From assembly GCA_903837135.1 (NCBI GenBank), contig CAILTK010000033.1, forward strand, positions 62,001 to 126,000: DNA of 64,000 nucleotides, in the 5' to 3' direction. The stretch comes from an uncultured Caulobacterales bacterium. Its GTDB lineage: Bacteria; Pseudomonadota; Alphaproteobacteria; Caulobacterales; Caulobacteraceae. The notes under the pieces were generated by a model. That model searched no databases and was not told the origin of the DNA. It was given only the letters and a program-made list of their open reading frames with translations. Positions 15,492-24,436 of the stretch are shown one piece after another (within the stretch, counting starts at the first letter, position 1; each line of letters starts with the position of its first letter). A program made the position numbers and the translations under genes.

Positions 15492-17867
15492 ATGATCATG
15501 TCTCGACTGCGCCCCCTGCTTCTCGCGTCGACCGCCACGGCGGCGGGAGCCCTCGCCGGCTGCGCTTCCTTTCCCGTTTTGCACATGCCGGCCACCACCA
15601 ATGGCGTGCAAGCCGCCCCCGCGGCCGACGCAAACCAGCCCGCCCCGCAGGGACAGCAGCGCACCGAACCCAAACCGCCGAGCATCTCCTTGCTCCCGCG
15701 GGGAGTCGCGCCGCCGCCGGCGAGCATGGAGCTGCCCGCCACCGCCGGCGACATCGCCTCCATCGTCTCCGCCGCGCCCGTGCAGGCGGTAATGCCCCCA
15801 CAGCCGCTGCCGCAATTTCTCGACACGGCGTTCGGCGACATCCTCAAGGTGCCCTATGTCCTCGGGCCGAACGTCGGCGGACGAAATGACATCGTCTCCC
15901 TCCGATCCGGGGGGCCGATGTCGGGGCGCGAGTTCTTCCGCCTGGTCCAGTCGACGCTGAAGGACTATCACCTCAACGTCTATGTCCGCGGCGGTTCGGT
16001 CGCGGTGCTCGACGACGCCAGCGCGCCGGGCGGCTCGACCGTGGTCGTCCATGGCCGTTCATTGGCCGACATCCCGGCGAGCGCCAGCACCGTCATCCTG
16101 TTCTTCCCGTTGCACGCCCTCGACGCGGGGGCCGCCCTGCCGCTGGTGAAGGACACCTTCCCGGCGACCCAGAGCGTGAAGCTCACCGTGGACGTCCCGT
16201 CCAACAGTCTGATCCTCACCGGCCCGCGTCAGGAAGTGATCAACACCACCTATCTGATCGATCAGCTCGATCAGCCGACCTTCGCCGGCGCCAAGGTGAT
16301 CCGGCTGGAGCCGGTGTACTGGTCGGCGGACACCTTCGCGCGCGCGCTTTCGGACTCCCTGACGTCTGAGGGTTTCAAGGTCTCCTCCACGCCGACCCTG
16401 CCGCGGACCATCCTGATTGTCCCCTTTACGTCGACCAATCAGGTCCTGGTCTTCGCCGCCGACAGCACGGTGGAGGATCGCGTCGAGTTCTGGGCGCGCG
16501 AGATCGACAAGCCCGCGGCCCTCGGCGATCAGAAGACCACCTTCGTCTACGAGGTTCAGAACACCGAGGCCTCGGCGCTGGGCTCTCTGGTGCTGGGCTC
16601 GTCCACGTCCGACAACACCGTGCGTCCACCCACCGGCGTCCCGGGCGCCGCGCCGACGAACACCTTCACCAACGGGTCGTCGCAGACCACTCCCCTGTCG
16701 ACCTTCGGCTCGCAGTCCAACAACAACCCGGGCCAGAAGTTGTCTGGAACCCTGCCCAGCGGCGGCGATCTGACCGTCGACCAGATCGGCAACCGGCTTC
16801 TGTTCACCGGCACGGCCCAGCAGTACGAGCGTCTCCGCGCCACCCTGCTCAAGCTCGACGTTCCGCCTAAGCAAGTGCTGATCGAGGTTACGGTCGCCGA
16901 GGTGACCCTGACCGACGCCACCAACCTAGGCCTGGAGTTCCTCTACCAGAAGGGTTCAGTTTCCGGCGGCACGCTCGGCGGCCTCGGACTCAACGCCACC
17001 GGCTTCAACCTCAAGTACATCGGCGCGCCGAACCTGCAGGTGGCGTTCAACGCCTACGCCTCGAACAACAAGGTCAATATCCTGTCGCGGCCGCGCCTGT
17101 TCGCGCGGAGCGGGACCGAAGCGTCCGTCCAGGTCGGCTCGGACGTGCCCATCATCACCTCGCAACAGAACTCCTCCACCACGGTCGCCGGCACGTCGAG
17201 CCTGCTCCAGTCGATCGAATACCGGCAGACCGGTATCATCCTGAAGATCAAACCGGTGGTCTACGGCGACCGCGTCGACATGGAGGTCTCGCAGGAGGTC
17301 TCCAACGAACAGAACAACTCCAACGCGGCGATCAGCAGCCCGATCATCCTGAACCGGAGCCTCTCGACCAAGCTTTCGGTACGCGATGGCGCGACCGCCG
17401 TCCTCGGCGGCCTGATCGACGACAACTATACCAAGGGAAACGCCGGCGTGCCGTTCCTGAAGGACCTGCCGATCGTCGGTCAGGCGTTTCGCACCGACAC
17501 GGTGAATGGGAACAAGACCGACCTGCTGATCCTGGTCACGCCCTATATCGTCAAGGACGACGGCCAGATGTCCGGCCTGGTCAACAGCATGGCGAGCGAC
17601 ATGAACCGGGCGTTCCGTGTCGGCCGTGGATTCTCCTACACCCTTTTGCCGGCCGCCACGGGGATGAATTTCGGGCTGACGCTGCCGGACCCGCGGGGAA
17701 GCTCCAACCGCCCGATCAGCCCGCTGGGCATCCCCACGGCGTCCCCCCCCACGACCAGCAGCAAGGCGTCGACGACCGACTCCGAGCCGATCCCGCCGCT
17801 GGTTCCCCCGGCCGCGCCGGACGCAAAGACGCCGCCGCCGATCAGAACGCCGACGGGCCCGTCCTGA
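15492..17867 (+). CDS. gspD: Type II secretion outer-membrane secretin GspD (lipoprotein)
   Basis: Forms the outer-membrane channel of the secretion system. The signal sequence ends in the lipobox LAGC (residues about 20-23), so the mature protein is probably acylated and may reach the outer membrane without a GspS pilotin, as shown for the HxcQ liposecretin. N0, N1 and following domains include VDVPSNSLILTGPRQEV; the secretin core contains VLIEVTVAEVTLTDATNLG and the C-terminal VPFLKDLPIVGQAFRTD and TDLLILVTPYIV segments. The N-terminal Pro-rich linker and the Pro/Ser tail are low complexity. ATG 15492 or 15498 may be the start. The 3' end overlaps the convergent gspI by 26 bp. Confidence 0.93.
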   Translation: MIMSRLRPLLLASTATAAGALAGCASFPVLHMPATTNGVQAAPAADANQPAPQGQQRTEPKPPSISLLPRGVAPPPASMELPATAGDIASIVSAAPVQAVMPPQPLPQFLDTAFGDILKVPYVLGPNVGGRNDIVSLRSGGPMSGREFFRLVQSTLKDYHLNVYVRGGSVAVLDDASAPGGSTVVVHGRSLADIPASASTVILFFPLHALDAGAALPLVKDTFPATQSVKLTVDVPSNSLILTGPRQEVINTTYLIDQLDQPTFAGAKVIRLEPVYWSADTFARALSDSLTSEGFKVSSTPTLPRTILIVPFTSTNQVLVFAADSTVEDRVEFWAREIDKPAALGDQKTTFVYEVQNTEASALGSLVLGSSTSDNTVRPPTGVPGAAPTNTFTNGSSQTTPLSTFGSQSNNNPGQKLSGTLPSGGDLTVDQIGNRLLFTGTAQQYERLRATLLKLDVPPKQVLIEVTVAEVTLTDATNLGLEFLYQKGSVSGGTLGGLGLNATGFNLKYIGAPNLQVAFNAYASNNKVNILSRPRLFARSGTEASVQVGSDVPIITSQQNSSTTVAGTSSLLQSIEYRQTGIILKIKPVVYGDRVDMEVSQEVSNEQNNSNAAISSPIILNRSLSTKLSVRDGATAVLGGLIDDNYTKGNAGVPFLKDLPIVGQAFRTDTVNGNKTDLLILVTPYIVKDDGQMSGLVNSMASDMNRAFRVGRGFSYTLLPAATGMNFGLTLPDPRGSSNRPISPLGIPTASPPTTSSKASTTDSEPIPPLVPPAAPDAKTPPPIRTPTGPS

Positions 17868-18279
17868 GGCTGATCCAGCCCAGCCGCTCCACCGACAGGG
17901 TGGCGAGTTGGGAATGGTCGGCGCCGACGGCGGCGATGGTGACCCGGTAGAGGCGAACGCGAAAGACGCCTTCGCCGCTCGGAAATCCGGAGTTAACCTT
18001 CTCCGGCGAGATGGGTTCGCTGGTCCAATGAAGCGTGAGGTTGGGCGGCAGGCTCATGTCGCCTGCGGGCTGGGCCATCGGATTGAGATCGCGCACCGCC
18101 ACCAGCATGTTCTGGCGCAACGTCACCCGGCGCATGGCGGCTTCGGCGTGCTCCTGACCGCGTACGAGCTGCTGCTGAAGCTCGAGGATGGCGGTGAGGC
18201 TGATCGCGGCGATGCTGAGCGCCACCAGGGCTTCGATCAGGCTGAAGCCCTGTTTTCGGCGGAACGCTGAACGGGTCAC
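17842..18279 (-). CDS. gspI: Type II secretion minor pseudopilin GspI-like
   Basis: Pseudopilin of 145 residues with leader KQG/FSLIEALVALSIAAISL (Phe +1, Glu +5). GspI is favoured by its size, by the EALVAL pattern, and by the RLYRVTIAAV segment near the end. The GTG start at 18279 overlaps the stop of the prepilin peptidase gene, so translation is coupled. It is the last gene of the gspE-methyltransferase-F-O-I block. Confidence 0.78.
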   Translation of the reverse strand: MTRSAFRRKQGFSLIEALVALSIAAISLTAILELQQQLVRGQEHAEAAMRRVTLRQNMLVAVRDLNPMAQPAGDMSLPPNLTLHWTSEPISPEKVNSGFPSGEGVFRVRLYRVTIAAVGADHSQLATLSVERLGWISLRTGPSAF

Positions 18280-18923
18280 GCGACCGCCCAGGCGACGCGG
18301 GCGAAGGACGTGGCCGCCAGAAAGGCCCCGAGCGGCATCCAGGGCGGAGGACTGTCCGGGTCCCGCTCCGCGCGTCGCCGCATGAGCAGGTGGGTCAACG
18401 CGGCCAGTCCGGAGGCGGCGGCCACGACGGTGAGGGAATCGATCGGGCCGAGCAGGGCGCCGAGCGCCGCCGCGAGCTTGACGTCGCCAAGTCCCAGGCC
18501 CTCCTCGCCCGCCCAGCGCATCCAGCTCCAGCGCACGAGCCCCAGAAGGCCGCCGCAGACGGCGGCGCCCGCCAAGGCCAATACGGGCGTCTGGGCCAGG
18601 GGACCGGCCAGGGCCAGACCCACGATGACGATGACGTAAAGGTCCGGGATGATGAAATAGTCGACGTCGAGCAGGACGACGGCGGCCAGCACGCCGGCCA
18701 GCGACACCAGGGCGATTTGAGCGCGGCCGTCCAGGGCGTGACCGAAGATGCGCAGACCGACCAAGGTCGCAAGTTCGACCAGGAGCACGATCAGCACCTG
18801 AGCGCCGCTCTTCCGCGCGCTGGGCGGGCGACCGAGTTCCGCCAGCAGCCGGCGCGGGATGACCATCAGGCCGACGGCCAGCGCCGCCATCGCCAGGCCA
18901 GCCAGGCAGGCCGACGCGATCAT
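18276..18923 (-). CDS. gspO: Short prepilin peptidase (A24 family) lacking the methylase region
   Basis: Inner-membrane aspartic peptidase that cleaves prepilin leaders. The catalytic aspartates are in LLDVDYFIIPD and GLGLGDVKLAAALGALLG, the GxGD motif. Several membrane helices are visible. At 215 residues it is shorter than bifunctional GspO/PilD enzymes (about 250-290) and has no paired CxxC cysteines or the cytoplasmic N-terminal domain associated with N-methylation; only two isolated cysteines occur. It is therefore probably a peptidase only. Its start overlaps the gspF stop by one base and its stop overlaps the gspI start. A separate SAM methyltransferase lies two genes upstream in the same operon. 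Confidence 0.85.
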   Translation of the reverse strand: MIASACLAGLAMAALAVGLMVIPRRLLAELGRPPSARKSGAQVLIVLLVELATLVGLRIFGHALDGRAQIALVSLAGVLAAVVLLDVDYFIIPDLYVIVIVGLALAGPLAQTPVLALAGAAVCGGLLGLVRWSWMRWAGEEGLGLGDVKLAAALGALLGPIDSLTVVAAASGLAALTHLLMRRRAERDPDSPPPWMPLGAFLAATSFARVAWAVA

Positions 18924-20137
18924 CAGAACACCGAGTCGTAGACGCTCGACAGGGCGAGGACGAGCGACAGGGCGACGATCCCGACCAGAATGGAGATGAA
19001 CCCGATCGAAATGGGTTCGATCAGCGCCGTCGCGCGCTTGAGGCTGTCCCTCAGCTCGGCGTCATAGTTGTCGGCGAGGAACCGCATCATCTTCGGAAGC
19101 GTGCTCGACCTCTGTCCGGCGCGCAGCAGGCTGAGGTCCATCGCACTCAGCGAAGTGTGCCGGCCGAGCGAGGCGTCGACCGCGACCCCGGCCTTCAGCT
19201 CGTTCTCGAACTGCTCGAGACCGCGCCGGAAACGGCCGTCCGGCGTGGCCAGCCGGGAGAGTCGCGCCGCTTCGAGCAGGCCCACGCCGTTGCCGAGGGC
19301 GAAGCTGGTCAGCCGCGCCCAGGAGGCGATCTCACGGGCGCGCAGGATATCCTTGATCAGCGGTAGGCTGTGCCCGAGGTTGTAGGCGCGGGTGCGCAGG
19401 GACGGGTTGGAGATGGCCGTGGCGATGCCGAAGGCCACGGCGCCTAGTCCCGCCAGGACCAGAATGATGTTGTGGTTGGCGGCCTCGCCGATGCCCAGCA
19501 CCAGCTTCGACACCAGGGGCATCTTGTCCTGCTTGTCGCCGATCATGGTGGCGAAGCGGGGCACGACCTGGGTGAAGATGAAGAGGACCGCGGCCAGACC
19601 GGCGCTGGCCAGGAAGGCCGGATAGGTCATGGCGTTGACGAAGTCGCGGCGAAGCCGGTCCTCGTAGCTCATCTGGTCGGCGGCGTCGCGCAACACCTCG
19701 CCGACGCGGCCGGTGGCGGCGCCGACCCGCGCCATGGCGTGGACGTAGAACGGAAATCCGGTGGTGTGCGCCTCGAAGGCTGCGGCGAAGGGTTCGCCGC
19801 GCTTCAGGGCGTTGCGCACGGCCTCCAGCTCGGCGCGCGCCGGGACGGAGGACAGGCCCTCGGCCACGGTCTGCACCGCCTCCAGGAGCCCGACGCCGGC
19901 GTCGACCATCATGGCCAATTGCATGAGGACCGAGACCCGGTCGCCGAACTTCAGGTTCTTCTGTGATCCGCTGACGGCCTTGATGCGGGCGAGGCGCACG
20001 TCGACGGGCGTCAGGCCTTCAAGGGCGAGCATGCGCGTGGCCGAGCGGACGTCGGCGGCGCGCAGGGAGCTGCGGACCCGACGCCCGGCGGCGTCCACCG
20101 CCGTATAGGAAAAGACCAGATCGCCAACGTCGCTCAT
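18923..20137 (-). CDS. gspF: Type II secretion inner-membrane platform protein GspF
   Basis: Polytopic platform protein of 404 residues, the normal length. It has two cytoplasmic four-helix domains with the repeated pattern LMQLAMMVDAGVGLLEAV and SFALGNGVGLLEAA, and membrane helices including AGLAAVLFIFTQVVPRF and ISIGFISILVGIVALSLVLAL. The start ATG 20137 (MSDVGDLVFSYTAVD) overlaps the preceding methyltransferase stop by 4 bases. It works with GspE, GspL and GspM. Confidence 0.93.
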   Translation of the reverse strand: MSDVGDLVFSYTAVDAAGRRVRSSLRAADVRSATRMLALEGLTPVDVRLARIKAVSGSQKNLKFGDRVSVLMQLAMMVDAGVGLLEAVQTVAEGLSSVPARAELEAVRNALKRGEPFAAAFEAHTTGFPFYVHAMARVGAATGRVGEVLRDAADQMSYEDRLRRDFVNAMTYPAFLASAGLAAVLFIFTQVVPRFATMIGDKQDKMPLVSKLVLGIGEAANHNIILVLAGLGAVAFGIATAISNPSLRTRAYNLGHSLPLIKDILRAREIASWARLTSFALGNGVGLLEAARLSRLATPDGRFRRGLEQFENELKAGVAVDASLGRHTSLSAMDLSLLRAGQRSSTLPKMMRFLADNYDAELRDSLKRATALIEPISIGFISILVGIVALSLVLALSSVYDSVF

Positions 20138-20808
20138 ATGCGCTCGTACTCGATCATCTGCTGCCCGCGCGGATGCCCCCAAGCGCCGAGCACCGTGCAC
20201 CGCCAGGGCAGTCCGGCGGCCGCGTAGGCCACGTCGCCCGGCCGGTAGTGATAGGGGTCGCACCAGTCGTGCGTGATCACCCCGCCCGGGCTGGTCAGGT
20301 GCGGCGCGAACAGGTCATCAGCGGCCGGAATGAGGAAGGCGGTGACATAGAGCTTGGCGCGCACGCGGAATTTCGGCGCCGCCTTGGCCAGGCATCGCCG
20401 CAGATGGTTCAGCGGCAGGTGGGTAAACACCGATTGAGCGATGCCGAAGTCCATCGGGGCCGGAAGGAAGTTGAAATCGAAGTCCGCGGAGGCCGAAAGG
20501 TTCGCCGGCGGCAGCCGTTCCCGCCCCTCCGGGGTGAGTTCGTGCAATCGTCCGGCTTCGATCAGGGCGGCGTTGATATCGGTTCCGAAGTAGTGGCCAG
20601 GGTCGAGATAGGGCGCCGCGCGGACGCCCAGACGCAGCGAGCCGCAGCCGATATCGAGCAGACGCGAGGCCGGTTGCAGTCCACGCGCGATCAGGAAGTC
20701 GAGCTGAAGCTGGCCGAGCTCGTCCCACAGGCCGCCGATGAACTCCCGGTGCGCGCCGGCGGCGACGGCGTTCTCGACCAGGCCGGCGTCGTCGTAACCG
20801 CTATGCAT
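20134..20808 (-). CDS. SAM-dependent methyltransferase embedded in the type II secretion operon
   Basis: Class I methyltransferase of 224 residues. Motif I is RLLDIGCGSLRLGVRAA, followed by PYLDPGHYFGTDI and the QSVFTHLPLNHLRR segment. It overlaps gspE by 8 bp upstream and gspF by 4 bp downstream, so it is translationally coupled to both and must be made with them. Methyltransferases are not known parts of type II secretion apart from the domain fused to prepilin peptidase, which is missing here. A relative with the same GCGSLRLG..PYL..G.YFG pattern occurs at 38941-39666 among polysaccharide genes. The target could be a pseudopilin N-terminus, another secretion component, a secreted protein, or a glycan. 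No signal peptide, so cytoplasmic. Confidence 0.82.
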   Translation of the reverse strand: MHSGYDDAGLVENAVAAGAHREFIGGLWDELGQLQLDFLIARGLQPASRLLDIGCGSLRLGVRAAPYLDPGHYFGTDINAALIEAGRLHELTPEGRERLPPANLSASADFDFNFLPAPMDFGIAQSVFTHLPLNHLRRCLAKAAPKFRVRAKLYVTAFLIPAADDLFAPHLTSPGGVITHDWCDPYHYRPGDVAYAAAGLPWRCTVLGAWGHPRGQQMIEYERI

Positions 20809-22570
20809 TCACCGCCACCCCGAGCACCGGTTCGGACACCGGAGCATCCTCCGGATCGGACGCGCCGATCACGCGGTAGACCTCCGCCATCGACGTGCGG
20901 CCCGTGGCCGCCTTGAGCAGGCCATCCTCGAACATGGTGGTGAAGCCCTGGCTGCGGGCCAGGGTGATGAGCTCCCGTTCGGAGGCCCGATGGCGGATCG
21001 CGGCGGAAATGTCGGCGCCGATCGGGGCGATTTCGTAGAGGCCGAGCCGGCCGACGAATCCGGTACCGTTGCATTTGCGGCAGCCGACCGAGTCGCGCCA
21101 GACCGGTTCGCCGCCCGGGAGCTTGGAACGAAGTTTCGCGGTCAACGCGTGAGCATAGGTTTCCGCATGCTGACGGTCGGGCGAGACGCTGCAGACGTCG
21201 CAGATGCGCCGCGCCAGCCTTTGGCCGGCGACGCCCCGCAGAACATCCGCAAGCAGATAATCCTCAATGCCGAGGTCGCGCAGGCGGGAGATCGCCGCCA
21301 GCGCCGAGTTGGTGTGCACGGTGGAGATCACCATGTGCCCGGTCAGCGCCGCCTGGACCGCGATCCGCGCCGTCTCCGGATCGCGGATTTCCCCCACCAT
21401 GATCACTTCGGGATCCTGGCGCAGGATCGAACGCAGGCCGGCGGCGAAGGTCAGGCCGATGTCGCTACGCACATGGACCTGCACCACGCCGGGCAGATCC
21501 AGCTCCACCGGATCCTCGACGGTGACGATCTTGCGTTCGCCGTCGTTGAGGGCGCTCAGCAGGCGATAGATGGTGGTGGTCTTACCCGATCCCGTAGGGC
21601 CGGTGATGAGGACGATGCCGTTCGGCTGGTCGACGAGACCGGTCAGGGTGGCGGCGTCGCGGTCGGAAAATCCGAGCTCCTTGAGCTCCGGCAGTCGGCT
21701 GGTCTTGCCCAGCAGACGCATGACGATGGACTCGCCCCAGGTGGCGGGCAGGGTCGAGACGCGCAGGTCGATCTCCTGCCCCGAGATCCGCACCGCCTGA
21801 CGTCCGTCCTGAGGAAGACGGCGCTCGCCGATATCCATGCCGGACAGAAGCTTTATCCGGGAACAGACAGCGTCGAAGTTGGCGCGCGCCGAGGTTCGGG
21901 CCGTGTGCAGGATCCCGTCCACCCGCATGCGGACCACGAACTGGTCCTCGAAGGGTTCGATGTGCACATCGGAGGCGCGCTTATGCAGCGCCTCGGCGAA
22001 CACGGCGTTGACGAAGTCGATCACCGGCGCCTGTTCGGCGGCCTCGCGCAGGCGCGCCGCGTCGGTGGACCCCGGCGTTGTCAGACCCGCGCCGCCGGCG
22101 CGAAGATCCTCCAGCGCGGCCCCGATCAGGCTCCGCGGCGCCAGCCGCCACTCCACGTCGATTTCGCTGACCTGCTCCAGGAGGTTGCGGAGCATCGGAT
22201 CGAGCGGCTGCACGGCGGCGCAGATCACCCGCGGCGCCGGGACGAGTTCGGGCTCATCCTCGTCGACAGGGGGCGTATGGCGCCAGGCGACCGCCTGACG
22301 TTCCGACCACCAGCCGCTCGCGGTGGCGGTTTCGCTGATGAAGGCGTCGATGAGATCGGGGGGCGGCATGGTCTCGCGCGTCTGGACGGCGAGGCCGAGT
22401 TGTTCGGACAAGACGGCGAGCAGATCGTTTTCGGAGAGGGCGCCGAGCCGAACCAGGATCAGTCCGAGCGGACCGCCCACATCTTCCTGAACGGACAGGG
22501 CGTTGGTCAGATCGGCGGGCCGGATGAGCTGCCGTTCGACCAGAATTTCACCGATACGGGGAGACTTCAT
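20801..22570 (-). CDS. gspE: Type II secretion ATPase GspE
   Basis: Cytoplasmic hexameric ATPase driving pseudopilus assembly. Domains in order: N1E-like MshEN domain (IGEILVERQLIRPADL), N2E, Walker A GPTGSGKTT, Asp box (VTVEDPVEL), Walker B (VIMVGEIRDPETA), His box (ISTVHTNSA), and a zinc-binding tetracysteine CDVC...CRKC. Length 589 residues is typical. Its 3' end overlaps the methyltransferase start. It is the first gene of its block and starts divergently far from any neighbour. Confidence 0.95.
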   Translation of the reverse strand: MKSPRIGEILVERQLIRPADLTNALSVQEDVGGPLGLILVRLGALSENDLLAVLSEQLGLAVQTRETMPPPDLIDAFISETATASGWWSERQAVAWRHTPPVDEDEPELVPAPRVICAAVQPLDPMLRNLLEQVSEIDVEWRLAPRSLIGAALEDLRAGGAGLTTPGSTDAARLREAAEQAPVIDFVNAVFAEALHKRASDVHIEPFEDQFVVRMRVDGILHTARTSARANFDAVCSRIKLLSGMDIGERRLPQDGRQAVRISGQEIDLRVSTLPATWGESIVMRLLGKTSRLPELKELGFSDRDAATLTGLVDQPNGIVLITGPTGSGKTTTIYRLLSALNDGERKIVTVEDPVELDLPGVVQVHVRSDIGLTFAAGLRSILRQDPEVIMVGEIRDPETARIAVQAALTGHMVISTVHTNSALAAISRLRDLGIEDYLLADVLRGVAGQRLARRICDVCSVSPDRQHAETYAHALTAKLRSKLPGGEPVWRDSVGCRKCNGTGFVGRLGLYEIAPIGADISAAIRHRASERELITLARSQGFTTMFEDGLLKAATGRTSMAEVYRVIGASDPEDAPVSEPVLGVAVNA

Positions 22571-22613
22571 GGCCGGATATTAGGGCCTGGCCATGGCCAA
22601 GAGAAGGCCAAAG

Positions 22614-22644
22614 AAAAAGGGGGGGGCCGAAGCCCCCCCCTTCT
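22614..22644 (-). terminator. Strong Rho-independent terminator with cUUCGg loop
   Basis: Read on the minus strand, AAGGGGGGGGC-TTCG-GCCCCCCCCTT forms an eleven-base-pair stem closed by the very stable C(UUCG)G tetraloop and followed by a T-run (TTTTTC). It ends the transcript of the secreted-protein gene 23 bp upstream and lies about 40 bp before the gspE start, insulating the two genes. Confidence 0.92.
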
Positions 22645-22666
22645 GATCCGAGGATCGATACTAAGC

Positions 22667-24436
22667 TTACGGTTGGACCGACTGGGTGACCGGCGCCGGG
22701 ACGACGGCGTCGCCCGGTTGGACGGTCATTTCCGAGACGCCGCCGCTGGCGTTCACGAACACGCGCTTGACCAGGATGCTGCTGGCGCCCGGGTTGATCG
22801 CGGTGTTGGCCACCGGCGGGGTGGGGGACGCCGTGCCTTCTTGCGTGACGGTCTGGGTTTGAGCCACACCGGCGTTGCTGAAGGCGGTCTCGGCGTTCGA
22901 CTGGATGATCAGCCGCAGGTCGCCGCGGGTGAACGAGCCGAAGGCGTTCTGCAGGTCGGTGGAGTTGATCACCAGTTCGTTGCTGCTGAGCGTGCCGGTG
23001 GCGACACCGGTTTGCGGCGTGTTCGGCGTGCCGACGAAGTTGACCGGGGTGCCGAGGGCGCCCAGCTTCACCACGTTGACGCTGCCCGGGAAGGTCGGCG
23101 AGGTCGCGGCGTTGTAGAGGATCCCGTAGACCGTCGCGCCTTGCGAGAAGGTGGTCGAGTCGAGGTTCGAGATCCGGATCAGGGTCGAGTTGCCCGAGCC
23201 TTGGCTGGCCGAGTTCACCCAGGGGATCACATAGGAGATGCCTTGCGTGGACAGGGGCTCGAAGTAGCCAGTGGTCGCCGGCGGGGAGGTGAAGCCCGCG
23301 CCGAGGGTCAGAGACGCCGCAACCGCGAAGCCCGTGGGGGCCAGAACCGGAGCGCCGGCGCCGCCAATCGCGGCGACCGAGTAGGTTTGGTTCGGGTTGC
23401 CGCCAACGCCAAAGTTGAACGTGGCGCTCACGTTGCCGTTGTAGACCGCGGTGACGACAGCACCACCACCCGCTGCGGGGACCGCAGGGCCGGCAGCGCC
23501 GCCAGAACCGACTTCGGTGATGTTCAGGCCCGTGAGATTGCCCACGACCGAGACGCTTTCGCCGCTGACGTCGGTCGCCGCAACCGCTTGACCGTTCAGG
23601 TTCTTATAGAGGCCGGTGTTGACCGTGTAGTAGACTTGGCCGATTTGGCTGTCCGCCGAGATCGTCTTGAAGGCGTTGGCGCCGCCAAGGATCTGGGTCA
23701 GGCCGGCAGCGCCCGTTCCGGCGCCGGCGGTGTTGGAAGCCTGCAGCGCCAGGCCGGGGGTCGGATAGGCGCCGTTGATGGCGATGTTGAACGCCGCCTT
23801 GCCCTTGGCGATGATGTTCGATTGGGCGGCCGGTTCGAACTGGATGTTCTGGCCGGAAGCGGTGTTGATCACCTGCACGGTGAGGCCGACCGGAACGGCC
23901 GTGACGTTCAGCGCCGGGGCGAAGAACAGCGAGTTGATGACGTCGGTGCCGCCGGGGGGGTTATTGACCTGCAGGTTGTAGGTCATGGTGTTGCTGCCGA
24001 CCGCGCCCGAAGCCAGTTGCAGGGTGGCGGTGGAGGCGCCGACCGTGGTCGTGTCGCTGAAGCCCGCGTCGCCGTTGGCCGAAGACGCGCCGCCGGTGGC
24101 GCCAGCCGCCGTCGTCGCCGCGATGGCGGTGCCCGTCGGGGCGGCCGCGATCGTCGCGTTCGAGTAGGTCAGGATGACCTGATAGGTGCCCGACGGGATC
24201 TTGGTGTTCGGGGTGATGATGCTGGCGAACTGGCCGGCGGTGCTGGCGAGCGGGTTGGTGTTGACTTCGGCGGCGATCGTGTAGACCGAGCCGGCGTTGG
24301 TGGCGACGCCACCGGTTTCAGTACCGGCGACCGGCGTGCCGCCGGCGACCGGCGAAATGGTCAAGGCGCTCGCCGAGGAGGCGATCGCGAAAGCGCCTGC
24401 GGCGATGCCGGCAAGCAGGATTTTCTTCGTAAACAT
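22667..24436 (-). CDS. Cysteine-free secreted protein, candidate type II substrate or surface protein
   Basis: I do not recognise a named family for the whole protein. It has a clear signal peptide (MFTKKILLAGIAAGAFAIASSASA) and a mature part of about 565 residues rich in Ala, Gly, Thr, Val and Asn, with no cysteine and few charged residues. That composition and the predicted all-beta character are like S-layer or other abundant exported proteins. The C-terminal third (STLIRISNLDS...ATVYGILYN and TRGDLRLIIQSNAE) resembles a beta-sandwich seen in several bacterial secreted proteins. No RTX repeats, so type I secretion is unlikely. It is a single-gene unit with its own promoter candidate and a strong terminator, placed directly upstream of gspE. 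That it is exported by this type II system is an inference. Confidence 0.75.
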   Translation of the reverse strand: MFTKKILLAGIAAGAFAIASSASALTISPVAGGTPVAGTETGGVATNAGSVYTIAAEVNTNPLASTAGQFASIITPNTKIPSGTYQVILTYSNATIAAAPTGTAIAATTAAGATGGASSANGDAGFSDTTTVGASTATLQLASGAVGSNTMTYNLQVNNPPGGTDVINSLFFAPALNVTAVPVGLTVQVINTASGQNIQFEPAAQSNIIAKGKAAFNIAINGAYPTPGLALQASNTAGAGTGAAGLTQILGGANAFKTISADSQIGQVYYTVNTGLYKNLNGQAVAATDVSGESVSVVGNLTGLNITEVGSGGAAGPAVPAAGGGAVVTAVYNGNVSATFNFGVGGNPNQTYSVAAIGGAGAPVLAPTGFAVAASLTLGAGFTSPPATTGYFEPLSTQGISYVIPWVNSASQGSGNSTLIRISNLDSTTFSQGATVYGILYNAATSPTFPGSVNVVKLGALGTPVNFVGTPNTPQTGVATGTLSSNELVINSTDLQNAFGSFTRGDLRLIIQSNAETAFSNAGVAQTQTVTQEGTASPTPPVANTAINPGASSILVKRVFVNASGGVSEMTVQPGDAVVPAPVTQSVQP

